From NCBI GenBank assembly GCA_030618205.1, contig JAUXDR010000006.1, positions 1 to 13,862 of the forward strand: DNA of 13,862 nucleotides. Direction: 5' to 3'. The notes under the pieces are model-generated. The model was not told the DNA's origin and did not search any database. It saw only the letters and a program-made list of their open reading frames with translations. The translations under genes and the position numbers were made by a program. Within the stretch, counting starts at the first letter, position 1. Each line of letters starts with the position of its first letter. Shown one piece after another: positions 1-7,358 of this stretch. This DNA comes from Deltaproteobacteria bacterium. GTDB lineage: Bacteria > Desulfobacterota > Dissulfuribacteria > Dissulfuribacterales > UBA3076.

Positions 1-335
1 TCCACGCTGACTGCCAGGACCTCAACGTCCAACTTCTGCAGCTCATTATATTTGGTGGCAACTGCCGCCAACTCAGTCGGTCAAACAAATGTGAAATCGC
101 CAGGATAAAAGCAGAGCACGACCCATTTCCCCAGATAATCTGAGAGCTTCACCTGCTTAAATTTGCCTTTATGAAATGCCGGGGCCTGAAAATCCGGAGC
201 TTTTTGTCCTATCTTTGCTACTGTCATGACTACCTCCCTTGCCTTTTCTTCCTCTTGTGCAATAACCTCATCTTTTGCAGGCTCGCCAACAACTGCACCG
301 GTTGGTTTGCCACAACCGATTTCCATCTCTTCCAT
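1..335 (-). CDS. prxU: Selenocysteine-containing peroxiredoxin (AhpC/TSA family), 3' end beyond window
   Basis: Thiol peroxidase that reduces peroxides. Only the N-terminal ~111 codons are inside the window. Residues ~37-84 read as a 2-Cys peroxiredoxin: [29 protein letters not shown]. The codon that should be the peroxidatic Cys of the FTFVCPTE motif is TGA at 81-83. After it the frame stays open to base 1 and reads [15 protein letters not shown] then [10 protein letters not shown], textbook peroxiredoxin sequence, so I read UGA as selenocysteine (PrxU type) rather than stop. A short hairpin lies just 3' of the UGA. Two starts are possible: ATG at 333-335 behind AAGGAGGTG, and in-frame ATG at 225-227 behind AAGGGAGGTA. 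The 36-residue extension ([13 protein letters not shown]...) is not part of the usual fold. A gene-finder would wrongly call an 84-aa protein ending at 81. Without SelB/SelC the UGA would truncate it; those genes are not in view. Confidence 0.88.
56..83 (-). promoter_or_regulatory. Candidate bacterial SECIS hairpin 3' of the UGA
   Basis: Starting 10 nt after the UGA codon, UGGC (70-67) can pair with GCCA (59-56) around the 7-nt loop GGCAGUU, which begins with G as bacterial SECIS apical loops usually do. An alternative register, UUGG/CCAA with GG/CC inside, overlaps it. The stem is short and the UGA-to-loop distance (~14 nt) is at the low end of what I recall for bacterial SECIS elements. This is a candidate that fits the selenocysteine reading, not proof. 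Confidence 0.4.
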
Positions 336-364
336 GAAATCACCTCCTTCTGTCTGGTGGTTTT

Positions 365-393
365 TTTATTTATCTTTTATCATATTCAGTCAA
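365..393 (-). promoter_or_regulatory. Possible sigma70-type promoter of the peroxiredoxin gene
   Basis: TTGACT (388-393) is followed after 17 nt by AATAAA (365-370, 4 of 6 matches to TATAAT). It lies about 30 bp upstream of the first start codon and its AAGGAGGTG ribosome-binding site. The spacing is right but the -10 box is weak. Confidence 0.4.
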
Positions 394-476
394 TGCCTGC
401 GACAAACTAAGGTACATTTCCCGTGGGGCTTCGCACCCCGTCATCAACGAATGTCCTGTAGATGCGATTGTTCTTG

Positions 477-508
477 AAATATAATAACATTGCAATGTTA
501 TTATATTT
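477..508. promoter_or_regulatory. Perfect 32-bp AT-rich palindrome, operator-like
   Basis: Sixteen bases on each side of the centre (between 492 and 493) are perfectly complementary, with half-site CAATGTTATTATATTT and only two G:C pairs per arm. There is no U-run and little GC, so it is a poor terminator. It sits ~85 bp upstream of the putative peroxiredoxin -35 box, where a dimeric regulator could bind. I do not recognise the motif; it is not a clear Fur or Rex box, and resembles PerR boxes only in AT-richness. Confidence 0.5.
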
Positions 509-627
509 ATGTCAAACGATTTTTCTGAATTTAGAAAAAGACTCGTCTTGTTTTGATTTTATGAGCCTGGAAAAAATAAATTGGTAGAATTCGCGCCCGG
601 ATTTGCCATAGATTTAGTCGATCTGAT

Positions 628-830
628 GGCATCCTTCATTCGCTGGTTTACACTTATTCCCAAAAATGGTGCATTATCAAATCGAATACTGGATGTCGAA
701 ACTGGAAACTGGAAATTGGAAATTAGGTAACGCATCTACATCTTTGTATTTTTTCCCAATTTCAAATTTCACTGCCAAAACACAAGATCAATAAAGTGTA
801 AACCACTTTTGACTTGTCATGAAGGATGCC
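628..830. repeat. ~200-bp imperfect inverted-repeat (MITE-like) element overlapping the cbiK 3' end
   Basis: GGCATCCTTCAT (628-639) and TGGTTTACACTT (644-655) recur as exact inverted copies at 819-830 and 794-805. The two blocks are 4 nt apart on the left and 13 nt apart on the right. Inside, a tract of GGAAACTGGAAATTGG type (~702-719) is roughly complementary to CCAATTTCAAATTTCA (756-771). The right arm contains the last codons and the stop of cbiK. Within it AAAGTG(793-798)/CACTTT(804-809) forms a small hairpin that might act as a weak terminator for the operon. No coding sequence is seen inside. Confidence 0.5.
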
Positions 831-1605
831 GAATATTTTCAGGAATGACAGCTAGTGCCGCCTCAATATGGTCACAGAATATGTCACTTATGCCGGGATA
901 TAATCCAAGCCCCTCTCCTTCAATTGACACAGTGATCCCTTGGTTCTGGAAGACCGACTTCCATGAATCCTTGTTCTCGCCGATCAGATCCTCCTCAAAA
1001 TGTACCCCTGCAACCAGCATAAACGGCACCAGGCATACTTTTTTGAATCCGGCCTGCCTGACATGGGCTACAATCGCGTCCTGTTCAGGGTATTCTTCAA
1101 CCACTCCCACATAAATTTGCGGGCCGATTTCTTCGCGCAGCATATGGTGCAAAGCAGGATAGCTTGACCAGATTGGATGATCCGTGCCGTGTCCAACCAG
1201 CACTATTGCCTCGCCTGGGTGAGCAGCAACCACTGGCCGCAATTCATTGATAACAGCCAGATAATCTTCAGGAGAACTGAGCAGGGGGAGGCCGATGGAT
1301 GTCCGAATCAATGCCTGATCAGCCTCGGCAAGCAGCCGGTAGAACTCATGCCCCGCCAGAAAATGTATTGACTGTACAATGGCCCATTCATGCCCCTTTT
1401 CATGAAGCTCTTGCAACACCTCATGGGGATGCTTCAGATCAATATTTTTTCTTTTTTTGATCCAGTCCTTCACCATGCGGGATGAATAGGACCAGGTAAT
1501 TTCGTGGCCGGGGAAACGCTCCCGGACCCTTTTGTCGATATATTCGTAGGTCGCCAGCGCTCTGGTGGTTGTGCCAAAGGCGGCCATGACTATGGGTATT
1601 TTCAT
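817..1605 (-). CDS. cbiK: Sirohydrochlorin cobaltochelatase CbiK, cytoplasmic type
   Basis: Class II ATP-independent chelatase that inserts Co2+ into sirohydrochlorin or factor II in the anaerobic (early-cobalt) B12 pathway. The 262-aa length matches the family. It opens with IPIVMAAFGTTTRAL and carries the two expected metal-binding His: H139 in LVGHGTDHP and H202 in AGVHFEEDLIGENKDSW (equivalents of Salmonella His145 and His207). There is no signal peptide, so it should act in the cytoplasm, unlike the periplasmic CbiK-P of Desulfovibrio. AAAAGGATTGAT just before the ATG supplies a Shine-Dalgarno, and the gene starts 12 bp after the DUF2149 stop. It is the last gene of the riboswitch-controlled operon, which supports a cobalt or corrinoid role rather than siroheme ferrochelation. 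Its final codons lie in an inverted repeat arm. Confidence 0.93.
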   Translation of the reverse strand: MKIPIVMAAFGTTTRALATYEYIDKRVRERFPGHEITWSYSSRMVKDWIKKRKNIDLKHPHEVLQELHEKGHEWAIVQSIHFLAGHEFYRLLAEADQALIRTSIGLPLLSSPEDYLAVINELRPVVAAHPGEAIVLVGHGTDHPIWSSYPALHHMLREEIGPQIYVGVVEEYPEQDAIVAHVRQAGFKKVCLVPFMLVAGVHFEEDLIGENKDSWKSVFQNQGITVSIEGEGLGLYPGISDIFCDHIEAALAVIPENIRHPS

Positions 1606-1617
1606 ATCAATCCTTTT

Positions 1618-1974
1618 CTAATCAGGCACGTATATCATGGCGCCGTCTTCAAGCCGGTAGGCTGTCCCCAGGCGTTCTCCCCGGCCTTTGGCCTTCTCTT
1701 TGGTGACCTTTATGGCCGTGATTTTTTTGCCTTTTTTGGAGATGATCTCCAGACGGCCGCTCTCGTCTGTTTTCATGATGGTAAAATTGGATTTCTCACT
1801 GAAAAGATCCTGGAGGTGATAGGCTGAAAACAGGGTAATAATGAGTCCTACAATAAATACCAGACCAACATCAAAAAGATTCGCAACCCCGGTCAGTGGA
1901 TCATTATCACCCATGGCCTGCCTGTAGCGTGACATCGCCGGCCGTTGGTTTTGGTTTTTTCCAAAGTATCTCAT
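1618..1974 (-). CDS. DUF2149 family protein, ExbD-like topology
   Basis: A 118-aa protein with a short N-terminal cytoplasmic part, one membrane helix (~33-52, FDVGLVFIVGLIITLF) and a ~65-residue periplasmic domain ending in MIYVPD. Recognised as DUF2149, a family known beside MotA/TolQ/ExbB-type channels and CobN-like genes. The stretch DPLTGVANLFDVGLVFIVGL places Asp35 where ExbD has its essential transmembrane Asp (FIDVMLVLL), so I infer it is the ExbD-like partner of the channel encoded just upstream. ATG overlaps that gene's stop by 4 nt (ATGA), which implies translational coupling. It is smaller than true ExbD and has a different C-terminal domain. The biochemical role of the family is not established as far as I know. 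Confidence 0.82.
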   Translation of the reverse strand: MRYFGKNQNQRPAMSRYRQAMGDNDPLTGVANLFDVGLVFIVGLIITLFSAYHLQDLFSEKSNFTIMKTDESGRLEIISKKGKKITAIKVTKEKAKGRGERLGTAYRLEDGAMIYVPD

Positions 1975-2582
1975 TTCCGCTCCTCAAAAGGCTCACCGGC
2001 CAGCAACTCGGTGGCAAGTTCAATGTTTTTGATGTCCTCATCCACCCATCTTCGTTTGACCGTATAGAAAAAATAGGCCGTCATCCCAAGGGCCAGACCC
2101 ACCACGGTCGTGGTGAAGGCAATCACCAGGTCTGAAGAGAGCTTGGTAATATCGCCCTGACCCAGGGCAGCCAGCCCGGTCCCCATGGGGATAAGTGTGC
2201 CGATCAATCCCAGGCCGGGAGCCACCCGGATGAGTATTTTCAGGCCATCAAGACTCTTCCAGATCCCAAGAATATGTTCCTGAAGCATGTTTTCAATTTC
2301 CACCTCTGTGCAACGCCCGGTCCTGCCTGTCACGTCTTCCAGATTTCCTACATATTTTTTGACCCGGTGGGAGAGCACATCCCTGCCGCCTTTCCGTATT
2401 ATATCCGGCAGTTCAGCCGGGGCATACTTGTCGAGTCTCACACGCTCTATCCACTCTGCGAAAAAAGATCCGGCACATATCAGTATCCAAAAGGTAAGCA
2501 GCACAAGTAGCAGCAAAACCGGATAGAGAAGCGATGATGCAATAAGGAAAATAAATGTCTTCAGCAATGCCCCTATTTCCAT
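1971..2582 (-). CDS. MotA/TolQ/ExbB-family proton channel protein
   Basis: A 203-aa inner-membrane protein with three predicted helices: ~10-40, ~118-142 and ~150-175. The hallmark MotA/TolQ/ExbB block is clear: VAPGLGLIGTLIPMGTGLAAL, then DLVIAFTTTVVGLALGMTAYF. Residues ~41-117 form the cytoplasmic loop. Proteins of this family assemble as pentamers around an ExbD/TolR dimer and turn proton flow into mechanical work on a periplasmic or outer-membrane partner. Here the partner gene would be the DUF2149 gene, which overlaps it by 4 nt. Whether the pair energises a TonB protein, as ExbBD does, or acts on the membrane-anchored CobN encoded upstream is open; no tonB is in the window. The start is 3 bp after the DUF2162 stop, with a GGGAG sequence ~14 nt upstream as a poor ribosome-binding site, which suggests coupled translation. 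Confidence 0.9.
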   Translation of the reverse strand: MEIGALLKTFIFLIASSLLYPVLLLLVLLTFWILICAGSFFAEWIERVRLDKYAPAELPDIIRKGGRDVLSHRVKKYVGNLEDVTGRTGRCTEVEIENMLQEHILGIWKSLDGLKILIRVAPGLGLIGTLIPMGTGLAALGQGDITKLSSDLVIAFTTTVVGLALGMTAYFFYTVKRRWVDEDIKNIELATELLAGEPFEERK

Positions 2583-2585
2583 AAA

Positions 2586-3341
2586 CTATCGTGTACTCCC
2601 TATTTTTCTGTGCATAAAACGGAAACCAGCGCCAAAAGAAATTGCGGCAACACCATAGAGAATAACCTGACAGGCCATGCTGACTCTCTGAGCGCCGCCG
2701 GTGTCACCGGTATACCTTGCCAGACGGTAGACTGCATCAATGTCGCTGAACTGCGGTATGAGAATAACAGACAGGAAAAAATAAACAGCAATAAGCAGCA
2801 TGGCCATTCCCAATACCTGTTCATGGGTGGAACCGGTTTGACTCCTCCAGATCGTGAGTACTGCCATGGTTAACAGATTAATGGTTAAAAAACCTGCGCA
2901 TGCCCACATGGCCACCATGTCATCAGCATCCGGGAAGTATGCCAGCAGAAAGGCAATGCTTACCAGGATAACGCCAAGGCAGACAGGACAGGGGATGACC
3001 ATGGCCAGCCATCTCAGGTCCTTCCGGTTATGATCCGCCCCTCTTTTTAAAAGCCCCACTCCCCATATGGCCAACAATCCTGCCAGGAGAACATGCATGG
3101 TCATCCCTGATTTGAAAAAGGTCTGCATGGCTTCAACATGCTGAAGAAAATCGACTTTTTTCAAAATACAGGCGGAAAAGCGAAAAATGAAAAAGATCAA
3201 CCCGCAGTAGAGCATGCCCCAGACCATTTTCATCTTCAAAGATTGCCTTTGGCCCAGGAAATAATAAAGCCCCACGCCGCTTTTCACAGCAAAAATGCCG
3301 ACACTAAAGAGAATACCCAGAATCAGACTTTTTAGTTCCAT
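2586..3341 (-). CDS. DUF2162 integral membrane protein with CPxC motif (putative transporter)
   Basis: A 251-aa polytopic protein with about six or seven hydrophobic helices. It begins MELKSLILGILFSVGIFAVKSG, typical of DUF2162, annotated as a predicted transporter and found with CobN-like genes. Conspicuous features are Pro-Cys-Pro-Val-Cys (C118 and C121) at the start of a helix, further membrane cysteines (C46, C58, C148, C224), and His at 69, 83 and 104. The paired Cys could bind a metal or handle electrons; that is inference. I chose ATG at 3339-3341, preceded by CAGGAA about 11 nt upstream. A TTG at 3396-3398 directly abuts the cobN stop and would add 19 residues without an obvious ribosome-binding site. 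By position it corresponds to the unassigned membrane gene in hmu-type loci. Confidence 0.82.
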   Translation of the reverse strand: MELKSLILGILFSVGIFAVKSGVGLYYFLGQRQSLKMKMVWGMLYCGLIFFIFRFSACILKKVDFLQHVEAMQTFFKSGMTMHVLLAGLLAIWGVGLLKRGADHNRKDLRWLAMVIPCPVCLGVILVSIAFLLAYFPDADDMVAMWACAGFLTINLLTMAVLTIWRSQTGSTHEQVLGMAMLLIAVYFFLSVILIPQFSDIDAVYRLARYTGDTGGAQRVSMACQVILYGVAAISFGAGFRFMHRKIGSTR

Positions 3342-3398
3342 TTTTTTATAAATTCCTGTCTCAAACGCCCCGATACTTGCCTGCGGAGCACTTATCAA

Positions 3399-6300
3399 TC
3401 ACCAATCATCAATCTTCCTTGGTTTATTCCGTGTTTGCCTCCTCACTCCGAAGACGACCATTCCCAGGATCATGATTATAAAAAGTGATGCAAACCACTG
3501 AACGCCGGAAGAAGACAGATCTGCGGATTCATCATTTGATTGGACCTGCTCCATTTTATATCCTTCCACGGTCTGGGCCTTCTCCCCTGCCTTGGCTGTT
3601 TCCTGTTGTGATTTTTTCTGCGTCTGGGATTCAGTCGGCTCCTTCTCATGTAATGCATAGTCAATCTGTAACCTGGAGAGTAATTGCTCCCTGGTTTTCA
3701 CTTGCTCCGCCAGGTCCTTGCCCGCGGCCTTTTCAATGGCAATCTTAAATTCCTCCACGATCACAGGCGACATGACTCCGGGTATGGAGACAATACTCAC
3801 CACCATCTGATTGAGCAGGGGATTGTTGCATGTATGGTCGCAGCAGGCCACCCCTTTGTTTATGACACTCATGACATATTCCACAGCAAGCTTTTTCCTG
3901 ATCACTTCATCCGCATCCCAGTATTCCTTGCGTATGGCCTCCAGCATCCGGCCGGTTATGGACTGATATGCCCACGGATTTTCCCTGTTGAAAAATTCTT
4001 GAATATCCATACCATATTTATCTTCCACATAGACAGCAAAGGTCTGTTCCCATTTGGTCCTGTCAATGGCCTTGGGGGTTGTTATCTGCCAGCCCCACAT
4101 ATTCTCAACAAATTCAGACATTTCTCTGGCCCCGGCATATCCTTCCTTTTTCATGCCCTCTATCCATTTCGGGTTTAGGTACCGGCTGCGAAGCTCCCTT
4201 CCTATGGTCTCTGCCAGCGGCTCTATACGGCCTGCCCCTAGTGTTTTCTGAAGGGAGATAAAGACATCCGGGTCCATGCCTGATTCCTTTCGCACCGCCA
4301 TGCTCAAGCCTCCCAGATACTGAAACATGTCATCGTTGTCCATTGTGCCGTAAAGATTCGATGATATAGAATGAATCGTGACATCCACTCTTTTCAGATT
4401 TTCCCTGTAAGCATCCTGGATTTTTTCTCCCCACATGTCCGAGGAATACCCGAAAGAGACCATGTTGATAAAGGCATTTTCAGCAATGGCTGCGTCATCT
4501 TCCCACAGGCCGCTGGCCCCGGCCATATCATCCACCTTGGTGCCGTAAGCCCCGGGCCGGGCAGAAAAAATACGCACTGTGGAAAGCTTTTTTGCCTGTT
4601 GATGGCTATAGCCCCTGGCAATAAGAGTCTGTTCCAGGCTTTCCGAATGCCTTCTTACATAGTTCTTAAGATCGGTGAGGGCCGCTGCTTTTTTGACGGC
4701 ATTATCAAGCAGCAGGACCACAGTGGGAAAGGTGTCTCTGAACAGGCCTGATATCTGGAGCAGCACATCGATTCTCGGCCGTTTGAGTTCAGATGCCGGG
4801 ATCGGGATAACTCCCTTTACTTTATCCCGCTTGTCCCAGACCGGCTTCATGCCGAGAAGTCTCAAGGCCATGGCAGTATTGATACCCTGGTTCCTGATGG
4901 TTTCAACAGACCAGAGGACAACTCCGATCTGCTCAGGATACTGTCCATGGTGATCTTTAAGGTATTTTTCGATCATCTGATCCCCTGCCTTTTTCCCCAA
5001 TTCCCATGCCTCTCTGGATGGCACCTTTTCCGGGTCAAATGCATAGAAATTTCTGCCTGTTGGAAGGCTCTCCGGGTTGCGTACCGGGTCGTTTCCCGAT
5101 GCAGGCGGCAAATATCCGGCCCTCAGCCCCCTGACCAGGCTGCTGAGCTCCGATGGACCACAGGACAGGAGCTGATGTTTAAAGAATTCAGCGGATTTTT
5201 CAGACTGGGAGGCAATGGCGACAGCAGTCTCCTCCAGGCCTTCCCCTGCGGCCGAGACGCCAAAAGTGTGCAGGCCGTATGGGATCATCTCTGTTTTAAG
5301 GGAAAGGATATAGTGTTCTATGGCCTCCAGCGAATCACCTGTAATCTCACTTAATTCAAGGTCCTTATCCAGCCCCAGGCCGCGGACCATGCCGGCGATC
5401 CGCTCAAGCTTTTTCGCCTGGACCTGGTCGGACCCTGCGATTTCGTATTCACTGATAAGGGCCGCAATTTTAGAATACTCTTCATAAAGCCCCCCTTTCC
5501 TGAAAGGAGGAACAGAGTGATCAATAATAACGGCTCGTCCTCTCCGCTTGGCCTGAATGCCCTCACCCACATCGTCCACAATGTAGGGATAGAGACTGGG
5601 GATATCGCCGATCAATACCTCCGGCGCACAGCTATGTGTGAGTCCGGCCTGCTTTCCCGGCAGCCACTCATGGGTGCCGTGTGTGCCGAGACTTATCATT
5701 GCGTCCGGCCTCAAGACCTTCCGGAGCCAGAGATAAAAGGCGGTGTACTGGTGGTGGGGAAAGAGGATGTCGCTGTGATAGAGCTTCTCAGGATCATCGC
5801 TCCAGCCCCTTGAAGGCTGCGGAACCAGGAAGAGGTTTCCCAGGCGGATACAGGGTATGATAAATTTCCCCTCATGGATCATGATATTCGAGTCCTCCGG
5901 CCTCCCCCAGTCCTTTTCCACCTTGGCCAAATAATCCGGATCGATTTCAGAAATCCATTTTTTATATTCAGGAATATCTATTTTAACCACATCCCCGGCA
6001 CTGAGAAGCGCATCCAGCTCATCAGGGGCCCAGGAGCCGATATTCCTGCCGGTCTTGATCAGGAGATCCATGATTTTATCTTCTGAAATCTCCCCGGTTA
6101 TGGTGTAACCCTCGGCATTCAACCTATTTGCAATCACCGTGATGCTCCTGGCGACATTGAGATAGCTGGCTCCAATGTTCTGTTTGCCTGCACCATGATT
6201 GTAGTAAACAAGAACAACCTCCTTATTCTTGTTTGGTTTGTCACGAAGGGCGTGCCATCTTGCCACTCTCTTTGCAAGCATCTCAACCTGATTGCTTGCC

Positions 6301-7358
6301 GGTACATACACATAGCTCTTTGTCTTGGAGGAATCGTCCAAAACCTCCTCTTTCACGCCGATGACAGTGGGCTCAACCAGTCCTGACAGCTCCGGTATGG
6401 AAAACTGCATTGCAATCCCCATGGGAGCGATCCCCTGGGGAGAGGCCAGCCACTCCTTCCTGGGCGTAAAAAAAAGATACTGGGGATTAAAGACAGGGAC
6501 ATCCGCCCTGGAGAAAACCTCATACAGATCCGAAGACAACATTGAACTGAACTTAAAGGTAAAGCCGATAATGGAGCCCAGCCCGTTCTTCAGGGGCTTT
6601 TTCGAGATCAGCCTGTCTATGACATTGGGCCCTTGCTTGTGGGAATATAAAAGGGTTACGGCATTCACCCCTTGCCTCTCACAGGCATAAATAAGGGCGT
6701 CAACCGGCTGCTTTTTGCCTTGCACGGTGAAGGTGGGAAATGTAACAATCAGGCTCCAGCGTCTGCCTTTTCTATAATGCCCGGATTGCCTGTACCAGTT
6801 GAAATAATCCGGCATACTCGTAAAAAGCCTTTTGCTGTCAGGATGATACAGGGCATTTTCAGGCAGAACTGCCGGCGGTTCAAACATAATATCCGATTTC
6901 AGATGTCTGTTTGCCAGAAACAGGATCAGGTTTTTCAGATTATCGGCTGTAGTGTATTGATAATAGGACTTTACTGTTTTATCAGCAATGAAACCTGCGT
7001 CAAGGAAGTCCTTTGTGTGCGAAGAGGAACGAACCGAGTAAACCGCAGCATTTGGATTGATCTTCTCCCGGCCGGCAAGGAGCCAGTCAGCAGGATTTGT
7101 CTGCATGATATCCACCACTGCGACATCCATACAGGAGATAAATCCTTCAATTCTCTGCCGCCCTATGTCCCCTTTGGTAAATACCTCTACATCAACTCCG
7201 GGGAGATCAAGGTTTTTTATCGCCTTTAGGCATATATATGCATCTGAGTCCCCGACAAAAAAACCGATCTTTCCATTGCCGGCCAATGCAGGGGTGGGTA
7301 CAGAGAACAGCACCACTACAAGCAGAACCAGTGACATTTTCTTAAAAAGCAATTTCAT
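3399..7358 (-). CDS. cobN: Exported, membrane-anchored CobN/HmuS-type chelatase-family protein
   Basis: A 1319-aa member of the CobN/BchH large-subunit chelatase family. The start is ATG at 7356-7358, 17 bp inside the receptor gene, behind AAGGCAGG. It gives a clean signal peptide (MKLLFKK, hydrophobic core, PTPALA then GNGKIG). The family signature is at H560-x-x-H563-E564 (GTHGTHEWLPGK), and VDDVGEGIQAKRRGRAVIID follows. A Cys/His cluster C1172-C1173-D-H1175-T-C1177 precedes NNPLLNQM. A charged, Gln/Lys/Glu-rich linker (~1215-1285) leads to a transmembrane segment (~1288-1306) and a basic tail, so the large domain should be periplasmic and tethered to the inner membrane. Biosynthetic CobN is cytoplasmic and needs ATP-using CobS/CobT; neither partner is in view. 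Context (TonB receptor, DUF2162, ExbB, DUF2149) matches HmuS-type proteins of haem-uptake loci. The likely role is metal insertion into, or removal from, an imported tetrapyrrole. The direction and substrate are unknown. Confidence 0.88.
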   Translation of the reverse strand: MKLLFKKMSLVLLVVVLFSVPTPALAGNGKIGFFVGDSDAYICLKAIKNLDLPGVDVEVFTKGDIGRQRIEGFISCMDVAVVDIMQTNPADWLLAGREKINPNAAVYSVRSSSHTKDFLDAGFIADKTVKSYYQYTTADNLKNLILFLANRHLKSDIMFEPPAVLPENALYHPDSKRLFTSMPDYFNWYRQSGHYRKGRRWSLIVTFPTFTVQGKKQPVDALIYACERQGVNAVTLLYSHKQGPNVIDRLISKKPLKNGLGSIIGFTFKFSSMLSSDLYEVFSRADVPVFNPQYLFFTPRKEWLASPQGIAPMGIAMQFSIPELSGLVEPTVIGVKEEVLDDSSKTKSYVYVPASNQVEMLAKRVARWHALRDKPNKNKEVVLVYYNHGAGKQNIGASYLNVARSITVIANRLNAEGYTITGEISEDKIMDLLIKTGRNIGSWAPDELDALLSAGDVVKIDIPEYKKWISEIDPDYLAKVEKDWGRPEDSNIMIHEGKFIIPCIRLGNLFLVPQPSRGWSDDPEKLYHSDILFPHHQYTAFYLWLRKVLRPDAMISLGTHGTHEWLPGKQAGLTHSCAPEVLIGDIPSLYPYIVDDVGEGIQAKRRGRAVIIDHSVPPFRKGGLYEEYSKIAALISEYEIAGSDQVQAKKLERIAGMVRGLGLDKDLELSEITGDSLEAIEHYILSLKTEMIPYGLHTFGVSAAGEGLEETAVAIASQSEKSAEFFKHQLLSCGPSELSSLVRGLRAGYLPPASGNDPVRNPESLPTGRNFYAFDPEKVPSREAWELGKKAGDQMIEKYLKDHHGQYPEQIGVVLWSVETIRNQGINTAMALRLLGMKPVWDKRDKVKGVIPIPASELKRPRIDVLLQISGLFRDTFPTVVLLLDNAVKKAAALTDLKNYVRRHSESLEQTLIARGYSHQQAKKLSTVRIFSARPGAYGTKVDDMAGASGLWEDDAAIAENAFINMVSFGYSSDMWGEKIQDAYRENLKRVDVTIHSISSNLYGTMDNDDMFQYLGGLSMAVRKESGMDPDVFISLQKTLGAGRIEPLAETIGRELRSRYLNPKWIEGMKKEGYAGAREMSEFVENMWGWQITTPKAIDRTKWEQTFAVYVEDKYGMDIQEFFNRENPWAYQSITGRMLEAIRKEYWDADEVIRKKLAVEYVMSVINKGVACCDHTCNNPLLNQMVVSIVSIPGVMSPVIVEEFKIAIEKAAGKDLAEQVKTREQLLSRLQIDYALHEKEPTESQTQKKSQQETAKAGEKAQTVEGYKMEQVQSNDESADLSSSGVQWFASLFIIMILGMVVFGVRRQTRNKPRKIDDW

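Noticed and set aside
81..335. Peroxiredoxin as a pseudogene truncated by a nonsense TGA
   Set aside because: The TGA replaces exactly the catalytic Cys and the downstream frame is perfectly conserved, which fits selenocysteine much better than a random mutation. Not excluded without the rest of the gene and the Sec machinery.
420..442. GGGG/CCCC hairpin (425-439) as a terminator
   Set aside because: Only four stem pairs and no T-run on either strand.
3399..7358. Ordinary cytoplasmic aerobic-pathway CobN for B12 synthesis
   Set aside because: Signal peptide, C-terminal anchor, no CobS/CobT, and linkage to CbiK, which belongs to the anaerobic route.
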